Assembly (NCBI GenBank): GCA_004293675.1 | Contig: READ01000024.1 | Coordinates: 35,980 to 99,979 of the forward strand | DNA length: 64,000 nucleotides | Origin: Betaproteobacteria bacterium | Lineage (GTDB): Bacteria > Pseudomonadota > Gammaproteobacteria > Burkholderiales > Casimicrobiaceae | Reading direction: 5' to 3' | Part shown: piece by piece, positions 27,973 to 35,951 of the stretch | Position numbering within the stretch: position 1 is the stretch's first letter | Layout of the letters: every line of letters begins with the position of its first letter | Program-made: the position numbers and the translations under genes | Notes under the pieces: model-generated | What the model saw: the letters and a program-made list of their open reading frames with translations, nothing else | What the model was told of the DNA's origin: nothing | Databases searched by the model: none

Positions 27973-28650
27973 CTAAGTGAGCAACGCCGGAATGTCAGTA
28001 AATGTACTCACAATTGCGTGCGGACGCAAATCGATGAGCGCTTCGCCTTCGCTGTAGCCGTAATCAAGAAGCACCACGGGCGAGCCCGCCGCCTGCGCGC
28101 TACGACTATCGTTGCCTGAATCGCCCAGCATCAACATTTCATTGGGATGAACACCGTGTTTGCCGGCTGACCAATAAATCATTGCGGGATGCGGTTTGTT
28201 GTGCGCGAGCGTCTCGCCGCTGACCACATGGTGAAAATACTTCGCCAAATCGAAATGCTTTAACAAAGTGTCGGTGTAGCTTGACCATTTGTTGGTGACT
28301 ACCGACATCGTGTAGCCCGTCGCCTTAAAGGCCTCAAGCCCTTCGATCACGCCGGGATAGAGTGTCGTTTCATCGGCAATGTGCTCGGCGTAGTGACGAC
28401 GATAGCGCGCCATCGCATCGGTCTTTTCGTCCTCGGTCGGTTCGCGGTTCAAAACGGCGCGAAGGGATTTACGCATGTGTTCACCTAGTCCGCCGCCCAC
28501 GAAGCTCTTCACCAAATCAATATCGAGCGTAGGGTGTTTGAGCTCGGTGAGCACGCGGTTCACCGCGCCGGCCAGATCGGGAATGGTGTCAAGCAGCGTG
28601 CCGTCTAGGTCAATGGCGATGGCGCGGATGTTGGAGATTTTTGCAGTCAT
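27973..28650 (-). CDS. gph: Phosphoglycolate phosphatase
   Basis: A 225-residue HAD hydrolase removing phosphate from 2-phosphoglycolate, a by-product of DNA repair and oxygenase reactions. Motif I IDLDGTLLDT near residue 14, motif II VVTNK near residue 120, motif III Lys in AHNKPHP, and motif IV MLGDSGNDSRSA. The alpha-helical cap lies between about residues 20 and 90. It sits between rpe and trpE as commonly seen in betaproteobacteria. Confidence 0.92.
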   Translation of the reverse strand: MTAKISNIRAIAIDLDGTLLDTIPDLAGAVNRVLTELKHPTLDIDLVKSFVGGGLGEHMRKSLRAVLNREPTEDEKTDAMARYRRHYAEHIADETTLYPGVIEGLEAFKATGYTMSVVTNKWSSYTDTLLKHFDLAKYFHHVVSGETLAHNKPHPAMIYWSAGKHGVHPNEMLMLGDSGNDSRSAQAAGSPVVLLDYGYSEGEALIDLRPHAIVSTFTDIPALLT

Positions 28651-28662
28651 ATCAAACTGTAG

Positions 28663-28738
28663 GAGCGGCTTGCCGCGAATGTGTCGATGGAGCAGAGTCG
28701 GTTGTTTAGCGCCAGATTCGCGGCAAGCCGCTCCTACA
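28663..28738. repeat. Hairpin repeat, TGTAGGAGCGG family
   Basis: Inverted arms TGTAGGAGCGGCTTGCCGCG and complement (28663-28685 and 28716-28738) enclose about 30 bp between rpe and gph. Same family as the element between trpD and trpC. Confidence 0.85.
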
Positions 28739-29402
28739 AGGCGAGTTGTTTACGCATGTCGGCAATGGCTGCCGCGTAGTCTTTCGCGCCATAAATGGCG
28801 GAGCCCGCGACGAACGTGTCGGCGCCCGCAGCCGCGACTTTTGCGATGTTGTCGGCTTTGACGCCACCGTCGACTTCGAGCATGATGTCGCGCCCCGATG
28901 CTTGAATTCGGCGTCGGACCTCGGTGATTTTTGGTAGCACGCCGTCAATAAACTTTTGCCCACCAAAGCCTGGATTCACGCTCATGATTAGCACTAAATC
29001 TAGTTTGTCGATGGTGTAATCGAGAAACGACAGCGGTGTGGCGGGATTAAAAACCAGCCCTGGTTTACAACCGCATTCGCGAATGAGTGCGATGGTGCGA
29101 TCAACGTGCTCACTCGCTTCGGGATGAAAGCTGATGATGTTCGCGCCCGCTTTGGCGAATTCTGGGATGATGGCGTCAACGGGCTTTACCATCAAGTGCA
29201 CGTCAATCGGTGTGTCGCCCACGTGTGGCTTGATGGCAGCGCAGACCATCGGACCGATCGTGAGGTTGGGTACGTAATGATTGTCCATTACGTCGAAATG
29301 GATCAAGTCAGCACCCGCGGCGATCACGGCGCGAACTTCCTCCCCCAAGCGTGCGAAGTCGGCTGAGAGAATGGACGGAGCGATTTTGAATTTACGAGAC
29401 AA
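28734..29402 (-). CDS. rpe: Ribulose-phosphate 3-epimerase
   Basis: A 222-residue TIM-barrel enzyme interconverting ribulose 5-phosphate and xylulose 5-phosphate. Motifs: [33 protein letters not shown] (metal His/Asp), [16 protein letters not shown] and EVDGGV. The last codons run into the arm of the TGTAGGAGCGG repeat. It starts the rpe-gph-trp block and diverges from apaG over a 34-bp gap. Confidence 0.96.
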   Translation of the reverse strand: MSRKFKIAPSILSADFARLGEEVRAVIAAGADLIHFDVMDNHYVPNLTIGPMVCAAIKPHVGDTPIDVHLMVKPVDAIIPEFAKAGANIISFHPEASEHVDRTIALIRECGCKPGLVFNPATPLSFLDYTIDKLDLVLIMSVNPGFGGQKFIDGVLPKITEVRRRIQASGRDIMLEVDGGVKADNIAKVAAAGADTFVAGSAIYGAKDYAAAIADMRKQLAL

Positions 29403-29436
29403 TGGAAGCTCTCAATGTTTGTGATGGGGTGACCGA

Positions 29437-29820
29437 GTGAGTGGCGAAGAAAATTACAGCGTGACCATCGATCCCACGCCATTTTACTTAGCCGATCAAA
29501 GTGATCCGGCGCGTGGCGTCTACACCTTTGCGTACCACGTCAATATCATCAACACGGGTGAGATCGGCGTACAGTTGCTCTCAAGACACTGGATCATCAC
29601 TGATGGAAACGGCCACACCGAAGAGGTGCGTGGCGAGGGCGTGATCGGCAAACAACCCAAGCTCGCGCCCGAGGAAAGCTTTCAATACACCAGCGGCACG
29701 CAGTTCAAAACACCCGTTGGGACGATGCATGGCAGCTACGCATTTGTGGCCGACGACGGAACGCATTTCACGGTGCCGATTCCTCGCTTCACTTGTTCAG
29801 CGACGCGGGTGCTGCACTAG
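29437..29820 (+). CDS. apaG: ApaG protein
   Basis: A 127-residue fibronectin-type III-like protein: YVTIDPTPFYL-like start, YTFAYHVNIINTG, LLSRHWIITDGNG, VRGEGVIGKQPKLAPEESF and GTMHGSYAFV are typical ApaG segments. ApaG is linked genetically to diadenosine tetraphosphate metabolism and stress in enterobacteria; its biochemical role is unclear. It starts at GTG 29437. Its TAG stop (29818-29820) is the TAG of the CTAG that begins the inverted-repeat element immediately downstream. Confidence 0.93.
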   Translation: MSGEENYSVTIDPTPFYLADQSDPARGVYTFAYHVNIINTGEIGVQLLSRHWIITDGNGHTEEVRGEGVIGKQPKLAPEESFQYTSGTQFKTPVGTMHGSYAFVADDGTHFTVPIPRFTCSATRVLH

Positions 29821-29956
29821 TGTAGTGTTGCGTTCTTGATGCGACATAAAAACGCGTCTTTTCCGCCGACTCGTCGTTGCAAATGCTCGCAATAGCCAGC
29901 TATTGCTGTGCTTTGTCGTTTTTGTTAGTCGCATCAATTTCGCAACACTACACTAG
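29817..29956. repeat. 140-bp MITE-like element with CTAG ends
   Basis: The terminal inverted repeats start CTAGTGTAGTGTTGCG (29817-29832) and are exactly matched at 29941-29956. A second matching block follows inside (TTGATGCGAC near both ends). The centre carries GCAATAGCCAGCTATTGC, a further palindrome. No coding capacity. Both edges coincide with stop codons: apaG on the left, the small membrane protein on the right. Confidence 0.9.
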
Positions 29957-30132
29957 TTGCTGGGCTTGGTGGTGTCTTTGATTTCGCCGTTATCCTGAAT
30001 CTTTGTTGCGTTTTTGAGTCGCTCAGCGTCACGTTTTTTCGTGCCGCCGACGACCCACCAGATCAGCGCGACAAACATCGCCCCAGCGGCCAGGCCTTCG
30101 ACGATAAATAACCAAAATCCGCCTTCAAACAT
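29953..30132 (-). CDS. Small membrane protein, 59 residues
   Basis: A short open frame starting with MFEGGFWLFIVEGLAAGAMF. One transmembrane helix covers about residues 5-28 (through VALIWWVVGG), followed by a basic stop-transfer segment (TKKRDAERLKN) and a polar tail ending in KPSN. The hydrophobic helix, positive-inside tail and clean codon run support a real gene, although I know no family for it. Its TAG stop comes from the CTAG end of the adjacent inverted-repeat element, so the original C-terminus may have been different. Confidence 0.65.
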   Translation of the reverse strand: MFEGGFWLFIVEGLAAGAMFVALIWWVVGGTKKRDAERLKNATKIQDNGEIKDTTKPSN

Positions 30133-30270
30133 GATCGAGTTCGCAACGTGTTGATAAGCTAATTTTACGCGTTGCCCTTGCCAGCGTTGGCGTGCAATCA
30201 GCGTGCCGCTCGGTGGAGCGTTTGTGAAATTCGTGGCTTTTTCGCGGTGGAACCGCTCCTACAATGGGCT

Positions 30271-30843
30271 ATGAACTCTCAACGTTTTCTTGATTTTTTG
30301 GCGTCGATGGACGCGGCGGTGGCTCAGTCTTTAACTGAACCCGCGTTGCTTGATCGCGCAGAGCAGGCACTCTCTGCGCTTATTGCGCACGATGATTGGC
30401 TGCCCGAAAGCTACGCGAAACCTAGCGCCGAAAAGTACCAGCAATATTTGCTCTACGCCGATCCCGAGGGTCGGTACAGCGTACAAAGCTTTGTGTGGGC
30501 ACCGGGGCAAGGCACACCGATTCACAATCACACGGTGTGGGGCTTGGTTGGCGTGATGCGCGGCGCGGAGCATTGCAGCGAATACCCAATGCCGGGAAGT
30601 GCTGCAATGCACTGCACGCATGAGCATCGGCTCTCTCGCGGCGAGATCGATCGCGTGTCACCCACCATTGGCGATTGGCACGCAGTAGCAAATGCGTTTG
30701 ACGATCAAGTGTCGCTCAGCATTCATGTCTACGGCGCTGATATTGGGCGGATTGAGCGCAGCGTGTTTGATCCGATCACCCAAACCATCAAGCCGTTCAC
30801 ATCGGGCTACAGTAATGATCGTGCATGGATTACCCAACGATGA
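30271..30843 (+). CDS. Cysteine dioxygenase-like cupin protein
   Basis: A 190-residue cupin related to cysteine/3-mercaptopropionate dioxygenases. The metal-binding motif appears as TPIHNHTVWGLVGVMRG (His-x-His) near residue 90, with the later His in IGDWHAVANAF. It likely oxidises a thiol with non-haem iron, but the substrate is unknown. ATG 30271 starts the recognisable domain; an upstream in-frame start would run through a TGTAGGAGCGG repeat arm. Its TGA overlaps the ATG of the enoyl-CoA hydratase gene, giving translational coupling. Confidence 0.82.
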   Translation: MNSQRFLDFLASMDAAVAQSLTEPALLDRAEQALSALIAHDDWLPESYAKPSAEKYQQYLLYADPEGRYSVQSFVWAPGQGTPIHNHTVWGLVGVMRGAEHCSEYPMPGSAAMHCTHEHRLSRGEIDRVSPTIGDWHAVANAFDDQVSLSIHVYGADIGRIERSVFDPITQTIKPFTSGYSNDRAWITQR

Positions 30844-31568
30844 GCGCTGAGCTGGTCACCGTACAAAAGTTTTCAACCCACACAGAGCTGAGCTTAAATC
30901 GAGGCGATAAGGCCAATGCCCTGTCGGCAGAACTCGTTGATGCGCTCACCAATGCGGTTGACGCCGCCCATCAAGATGGTACTCAACTGCTGAGCATTCG
31001 CGGCGCAGGAAAAAACTTTTGCGCCGGATTCGATTTGTCATCGCTCGACCGAGAAACCGATGAGACCTTGATCGAACGGCTCCGTCGCGCGGAATGTTTG
31101 CTGCAATCGATCTATCACGCACCGTTCGCGACTGTTGCTTTGATTCAGGGCGGCGCGTATGGCGCGGGCTTTGATATCGCAATGGCCTGTGACTACCGCA
31201 TCGCCGCACCCGAATCGCGATTTCGTATGCCGGGTTGGCGCATGGGCTTGGCGCTTGGCACGCGGCGCACAGCGGCGCGGGTGGGGCAGGAAACGGCGTT
31301 TTCATTTCTGCGCGCTGCGGCAGTGATCGATGCGAATTCGGCGCTGGCGTCAAAGTTCATCACTGAGATCGCCGATCCAGTGACCTGGCCGCGACGACTG
31401 GATGAAATTTCTGCGGAGCTCAGGGCGTTGCCCAGCGGCAGCTACCCGCGGTTGAAACGAATACTTCTGAACGACACGCGCACCGCGGATTTACAAGACT
31501 TGCTTGATTCGCTGCGCGCTGAACCGTTAAAGCCGCGAATGCTTCGCTACGTTGAATCGAAGTCCTAG
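30840..31568 (+). CDS. Enoyl-CoA hydratase/isomerase family protein
   Basis: About 242 residues of the crotonase fold. The CoA-binding oxyanion segments are IRGAGKNFCAGFDLSSL and VALIQGGAYGAGFDIAMACDYRIA. The usual catalytic Glu positions of hydratases are not obvious (GWRMGLALGTRR in the second site), so the reaction may differ from hydration. ATG 30840 overlaps the preceding TGA. The stop TAG is inside the CCTAG edge of the AT-rich element that follows. Confidence 0.82.
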   Translation: MSAELVTVQKFSTHTELSLNRGDKANALSAELVDALTNAVDAAHQDGTQLLSIRGAGKNFCAGFDLSSLDRETDETLIERLRRAECLLQSIYHAPFATVALIQGGAYGAGFDIAMACDYRIAAPESRFRMPGWRMGLALGTRRTAARVGQETAFSFLRAAAVIDANSALASKFITEIADPVTWPRRLDEISAELRALPSGSYPRLKRILLNDTRTADLQDLLDSLRAEPLKPRMLRYVESKS

Positions 31569-31685
31569 CTTTATTTATCTATGCCTTACAAAATAAGGCC
31601 TACGATTGATAATTGTTACCTATTGAAATAATCCAATTTAAGAATAAACGCCTTATTTTGTAAGGCGTTTATTGATAAAGCTAGG
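31564..31685. repeat. AT-rich intergenic element, copy d (most intact)
   Basis: A 122-bp element with terminal inverted repeats of about 36 bp. Both ends begin CCTAGCTTTAT and contain the internal palindrome GCCTTACAAAATAAGGC, identical in both arms; about 31 of 36 positions match. The interior is very AT-rich. It lies between the convergent enoyl-CoA hydratase and cytochrome c genes and would form a strong hairpin in either transcript. Confidence 0.9.
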
Positions 31686-31694
31686 AACTAACGG

Positions 31695-32150
31695 TTACTG
31701 TTTGCGGAAATCGTCGTGGCAAGCTTTGCACGTGCCACCAACCACGCCAAATTGCTTCTTGAATCCATCAGCATCACCGGCGTTGGCGAGCTGCGCCAGT
31801 TTGGCAATCTCTACTTCCATCTTGGTGCCGGCGTCTTTAAATTTTGCGGCATTGGTCCAGATAGCTGGCAGTGCTTTAGTGTTGCCCACGTTGTCGGTGC
31901 CGGCCACAAAACCTTCCCACGGCATTTTCGAGAGCGCGACCAGATTGCTCGTGCGGCGAACAGCATCGTCTTTGTTGAACGGTTGCTCGCCCTTAGCCAC
32001 TGCGCCCATCGGGCCGAAGTACCAGCCGATCAGCGCTAGCGCGGATTGACGCTGTTTCACGAAATTCTCTGGCTTGGGTTGCGCCATTGCGGTGGCTGTA
32101 ATGGAAACAGCCGCAGCTGCAATTGCGATTTTGGTGAGTGTTTTCATCAT
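31695..32150 (-). CDS. Cytochrome c' family protein
   Basis: A 151-residue periplasmic four-helix cytochrome. Signal peptide AIAAAAVSITATAMAQ. The single haem site CKACHDDFRKQ is at the extreme C-terminus, as in cytochrome c'/c-556. The body is helical (KPENFVKQRQSALALIGWYF onward). Such proteins bind NO or shuttle electrons. It lies 72 bp downstream of cytochrome b561, likely its redox partner, in a MarR-b561-c operon. Confidence 0.92.
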   Translation of the reverse strand: MMKTLTKIAIAAAAVSITATAMAQPKPENFVKQRQSALALIGWYFGPMGAVAKGEQPFNKDDAVRRTSNLVALSKMPWEGFVAGTDNVGNTKALPAIWTNAAKFKDAGTKMEVEIAKLAQLANAGDADGFKKQFGVVGGTCKACHDDFRKQ

Positions 32151-32222
32151 GACTCCTGTTGGGTAAAAGCTAAATTAGACAAGTAAAAAGTGTCAAGTGG
32201 ATTGCGCCACGGGAAACATCAA

Positions 32223-32927
32223 TTAGTTTTTGAAAATCGACGGCCAGTTCACCACGACCGCCACGAGGACTACAGCGAAGCCGATCAGAAATAGTCCTAA
32301 TCCGTTGCGCGCTGCACGCGGATTCGCTGTTGACTCAGCGAGCGCTCGGGGGAGTGATTTCTTTCCCGAGAGCATCGCGCGAATGAGCCCTTCTTTTTTT
32401 ACGAACACGTGAAACAGCACGGCAAGGATGTGGATCGCAACGAGGATCAGCAGCGCGTCGCCGATTCGGCGATGCCAGCTCATCGCCTTAATCGATGCAT
32501 CGTCCGACACGTAGCGCGCCAGCGGCCCAGTCGTAGCGATTTCGTCGTTGCCGAACAACCCAAGCCCCGCTTGCAGCGTCAGTAGCAACAGCAAGACGAT
32601 GACCATCCAACCGCCGACGGGATTGTGACCCACGCTGTGTTGCGAGCCCCGTTTAAGCAGAGCAATCGCAAAGCGCGCCGCTCGAACGGGGCCTGCGGTG
32701 AACGAGCTGAAGCGCGCGTATTCACCGCCGACAAAGCCCCACATCAAACGAAATACTACCAACGACAAAATCGCGTAGCCGCTGTACATGTGCCACGTTA
32801 TCCAGTTGCCACCGACTTTCGCTGAGATCACGGAAAAGCAAAAAAGCAGCACCAAACTCCAGTGGAAAACGCGCACGAAGACGTCCCACACGGCCACAGA
32901 AATCAAATCAGTGCTGGGTTTGGTCAT
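32223..32927 (-). CDS. Cytochrome b561
   Basis: A 234-residue membrane protein with four main helices and conserved histidines: VRVFHWSLVL in helix 1, ITWHMYSGY in helix 2, MSWHRRIGDALLILVAIHILAVLFH in the later helices. This is the bacterial Ni-hydrogenase-b/b561 type di-haem cytochrome that passes electrons to periplasmic cytochrome c. Its ATG overlaps the MarR gene stop by 4 bp. Length is slightly greater than the usual 180-200 because of a C-terminal helix. Confidence 0.9.
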   Translation of the reverse strand: MTKPSTDLISVAVWDVFVRVFHWSLVLLFCFSVISAKVGGNWITWHMYSGYAILSLVVFRLMWGFVGGEYARFSSFTAGPVRAARFAIALLKRGSQHSVGHNPVGGWMVIVLLLLLTLQAGLGLFGNDEIATTGPLARYVSDDASIKAMSWHRRIGDALLILVAIHILAVLFHVFVKKEGLIRAMLSGKKSLPRALAESTANPRAARNGLGLFLIGFAVVLVAVVVNWPSIFKN

Positions 32928-33376
32928 GCTCGCGACTCCGATTCAAAAGCGCTGCGAAGGCGTTGAAGCCCATCGTGTAATCGCGTCAACTCGCTAAGTG
33001 ATAACTGAGCAAACGCAGTTTCACAGTGCGTCAAATGCGCAGGAAACACGCGATCAAACAACTCGCTTCCCTTGGCGGTGAGCGATACATGAACGCGGCG
33101 TGCATCGTGTTTGTCGGCGCGACGCTTTAACGTCCCAGTGGCTTCCAGTCGATCTAGCACGCCGGTCAACGTGCCCTTGGTAATCAATGTCTTTTCGCCC
33201 AAGTCTTTGCAGCTCATCCCCGGAGTGTTGCCCAGCGTTGCAACAACGTCAAATTGCGCTGCGGTCAACCCAAGCTTTCGCACGTGCGCGCTCGAAAATC
33301 GCTCGAACGCCTGATTGCATCGAACCAGGGCACGAAGCGTGGGCAAATACGCGGGTTTTTGAAATTCGGCGCTCAT
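32924..33376 (-). CDS. MarR-family transcriptional regulator
   Basis: A 150-residue winged-helix regulator. The DNA-binding region spans about residues 40-105 (LTAAQFDVVATLGNTPGMSC, LITKGTLTGVLDRLEATGTL, wing RRADKHDARRVHVSLTAKG). It is first in a 4-bp-overlapping operon with cytochrome b561 and a cytochrome c', so it probably represses that operon in response to a small molecule or redox cue. It diverges from the dacB gene. Confidence 0.9.
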   Translation of the reverse strand: MSAEFQKPAYLPTLRALVRCNQAFERFSSAHVRKLGLTAAQFDVVATLGNTPGMSCKDLGEKTLITKGTLTGVLDRLEATGTLKRRADKHDARRVHVSLTAKGSELFDRVFPAHLTHCETAFAQLSLSELTRLHDGLQRLRSAFESESRA

Positions 33377-33488
33377 TGGTACGTACTAGAACAAATTTTC
33401 GTTTGATTGGCAAGTGTTTTCTGGTTGGCTCATCAGCCGAGGGGGAGGCGCGAGGACTAACCCCTTGACGTTGATCGATAATGAGCCC

Positions 33489-34979
33489 ATGAATTTCCCC
33501 TTTTCGACTCAGACAAGCATTGACCGAAATATGGCCGTTAAAGCGGCAATTTTCACTTTCGCTTTGGCGATCACCGCGTCGCAATCCGCGCTTGCTGCCA
33601 TGCCCAAGCCATTGTCGCAATCGTTTCGCGCGGCTGGCGTACCGGAATCATCGGTCGCGATTTACGTTCGCGAAGTCGGTCGGGAGCGCCCGATCATTGA
33701 GCATCGCGCCGCGGTGCCGATGAATCCGGCGTCAACGATGAAGCTGGTGACGACGCTCGTCGGCCTCGATGCGCTCTCGCCTAGTTACAGCTGGAAAACC
33801 GAATTTCTAACTGACGGACGGCTGAGCGATGGCGTGCTCGATGGCGCGCTCTACATCCGCGGTGGCGGTGACCCAAAGTTCACTTGGGAGAATCTGCAAG
33901 TTGCGATTAAGGCGCTGCGCGAGCAGGGCATTCGCGAAATCAAGGGCGACTTTGTGATGGATCGCTCGCGATTCATTAAGGTCGCCGACGACCCTGCGCA
34001 ATTCGATGGCAAACCGCTGCGACCGTACAACGTGATGCCCGACGCGCTGCTCTACAACTTTAAGTCCGTCGGATTTAAGTTTTCACCGCAGCCCGACAAC
34101 AGCGTCAGTATCACCAGCGATGGACCGATCCCCGATGGCCTGGACATCGTGAATCGATTGCGAGCCACCGGAGGCAGTTGTGGCGACTGGCGCACACTGG
34201 TCACCCCCGTCTTTGAATCAAGCGGCAATGCCGTTCGTGCAAGCTTCACTGGTACTTACGCGAAGGAGTGTGGCGATCGGGATTGGTATGTGAGCCTGTT
34301 CGATCACGCGGGGATTGTGTCGGGCAGCTTTGCGAAACTGTGGCGTGACAGCGGTGGCGTTTGGAGCGGACGAGCGCGCGACGGTATCGTGCCCGCGATT
34401 GCACAGAAGCGATTCACCCACAGCTCTCCGCCGCTTTCATCGATGATTTCCGATATCAACAAGTTCAGCAATAACGTGATGGCACGGCAGCTGCTTTTGA
34501 CGATCGACAGCGAACTCAGAAAATCCGCCGGCAGCGTCGCCAGCGCCACGCAAAGTGTGCGCGATTGGGCCGGTAATCGCGGTTTCGATGTGCCTGATCT
34601 TCGCATTGAAAACGGCTCAGGGCTATCGCGCACCGAGCGAATTTCTGCGAAAAGTATGGGGCGTTTTTTGGAGTACGGCTTGACCGCGCCGTACTCGCGC
34701 GATTTTGTGTTGTCGTTACCGGTAGCGGCCACCGACGGCACGCTGTCGCGGCGCTTTAACAATATGGCCGCTGACGGCAATGCGTTTCTTAAAACGGGCA
34801 CGCTTGATGGCGTGAAAACGCTGGCGGGCTATTTGATGCTGCCTGATAAGCGTTTGGTGCTGTTTGTGGGATTCATTAATCATCCCAATGCTGACGCCGG
34901 GGTGAAGGCGCTTGATGCGGCCGTTGAGTGGGTATATCAAAACCCGCCGAGCTCCAAGCCCTCACAAATCAAGCGATAA
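33489..34979 (+). CDS. dacB: D-alanyl-D-alanine carboxypeptidase/endopeptidase (PBP4 type)
   Basis: About 496 residues, class C penicillin-binding protein. The export signal AAIFTFALAITASQSALA is preceded by a 20-residue lead. All three serine-peptidase motifs are present: STMK in NPASTMKLVTTL, SNN in NKFSNNVMARQLL, and KTG in AFLKTGTLDGVKTLAGY. It trims or cuts peptidoglycan cross-links in the periplasm. The frame also opens at 33414; ATG 33489 is annotated and ATG 33531, directly at the signal peptide, is equally possible. Confidence 0.92.
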   Translation: MNFPFSTQTSIDRNMAVKAAIFTFALAITASQSALAAMPKPLSQSFRAAGVPESSVAIYVREVGRERPIIEHRAAVPMNPASTMKLVTTLVGLDALSPSYSWKTEFLTDGRLSDGVLDGALYIRGGGDPKFTWENLQVAIKALREQGIREIKGDFVMDRSRFIKVADDPAQFDGKPLRPYNVMPDALLYNFKSVGFKFSPQPDNSVSITSDGPIPDGLDIVNRLRATGGSCGDWRTLVTPVFESSGNAVRASFTGTYAKECGDRDWYVSLFDHAGIVSGSFAKLWRDSGGVWSGRARDGIVPAIAQKRFTHSSPPLSSMISDINKFSNNVMARQLLLTIDSELRKSAGSVASATQSVRDWAGNRGFDVPDLRIENGSGLSRTERISAKSMGRFLEYGLTAPYSRDFVLSLPVAATDGTLSRRFNNMAADGNAFLKTGTLDGVKTLAGYLMLPDKRLVLFVGFINHPNADAGVKALDAAVEWVYQNPPSSKPSQIKR

Positions 34980-35066
34980 CGCGAGGTCAGACGAAGAAAT
35001 TTCGGCGCGAACAAATTCTGGTTTGCTCGCGCCGATGGAGTTATCGATCCGTTACGCGAAGAGCGT

Positions 35067-35465
35067 TCAGCTCACCGCGCGTTTTTCAGCCAAACGCAAC
35101 CAACCTTTGATGATTCGGTAAGCACCCCAAATCCAGATGATGCCAAACGGTATCCACGCAACAAATGCGCCGAGACCAAAGGTCACAATGATGAATAACA
35201 CCGTGAGCGCAGACCAAAGTAGCGTCCACCAAAAACTTCGAATCAGCCAGTCCATGTGCGATGCCAGGTACGTGCCCTGAACGTCATCGCGTTTGATGTA
35301 GGCGATGATGACGCCCGCGACGGCCAGCAAGCCTGCGCTGACTAGGCCTAGCGCAAACAGCGCGTAAGTGACATGAGTGATTTGAATGGCAGATTCTTGT
35401 GGCACCTGCACCGCCGATTGCCCAGATGCGCTGTCGCCAAGTGCGGATGATTGAATGTCAGACAT
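35067..35465 (-). CDS. DUF4870-like membrane protein
   Basis: A 132-residue protein with three predicted helices (VTYALFALGLVSAGLLAVAG, FWWTLLWSALTVLFIIVTF, AFVAWIPFGIIWIWGAYRII) after a polar 30-residue N-terminus. The pattern, including the AYIKRDDVQGTYLASHMDWLIRS loop, resembles DUF4870/COG3671 membrane proteins of unknown function. Convergent with dacB and divergent from the small protein gene at 35638. Confidence 0.75.
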   Translation of the reverse strand: MSDIQSSALGDSASGQSAVQVPQESAIQITHVTYALFALGLVSAGLLAVAGVIIAYIKRDDVQGTYLASHMDWLIRSFWWTLLWSALTVLFIIVTFGLGAFVAWIPFGIIWIWGAYRIIKGWLRLAEKRAVS

Positions 35466-35637
35466 GTTTCGTGCTCCGTAGGAGTTTCTCGCGTGAGCGC
35501 AGTCCGCTGGCGATTGCTCGCAATATCGCTATGATTGTTTGGAAATGCAATAGGGTATTGTGACTAAACGCCGACACTGACGATGAAACGACGAAGTAGG
35601 CGACAAACCCCACTCAACTTTCTTAGGTAAAAAGGCT

Positions 35638-35949
35638 ATGAGCCAGAGCGCAATCAATCCCGTAGTCGTTTTAGAGGGCTCACCGCTGGGCACCCCCACC
35701 AGCCGCACATTTGCCACAGTAGAGGATGCCGAGAGCTACGTTTTGGAACGCGTTCGAGCGCAGGTCAATCCGAGTTTGAAGCAGCGCGCTGAAACAGCCA
35801 TTGCGGATCGAATCGTGAGCGAAGACGGTTTGAAGGCGGTGGCCGAAGTGCTGACGTCGAAACTAGATTTCCTCCGGGCGCTGACCAAAGCTTACGCACC
35901 GAAAATCACCATCAGCGTGCGCGCAGTCGAAGAGCGCGAGGACGACTGA
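35638..35949 (+). CDS. Hypothetical 103-residue protein
   Basis: A soluble, mostly helical acidic protein with a LEERVRAQV-like central region, no cysteines, no signal peptide, and the polar end VRAVEEREDD. I do not recognise a family. AAAAGG precedes its ATG. It ends 2 bp before the S41 protease gene, so the two form an operon; it could be a partner of that protease, but nothing in the sequence shows how. Confidence 0.65.
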   Translation: MSQSAINPVVVLEGSPLGTPTSRTFATVEDAESYVLERVRAQVNPSLKQRAETAIADRIVSEDGLKAVAEVLTSKLDFLRALTKAYAPKITISVRAVEEREDD

Positions 35950-35951
35950 GA

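Noticed and set aside
5516..31685. CRISPR array.
   Set aside because: The repeats are inverted pairs or dispersed single copies, not regularly spaced direct repeats with unique spacers, and no cas genes are present.
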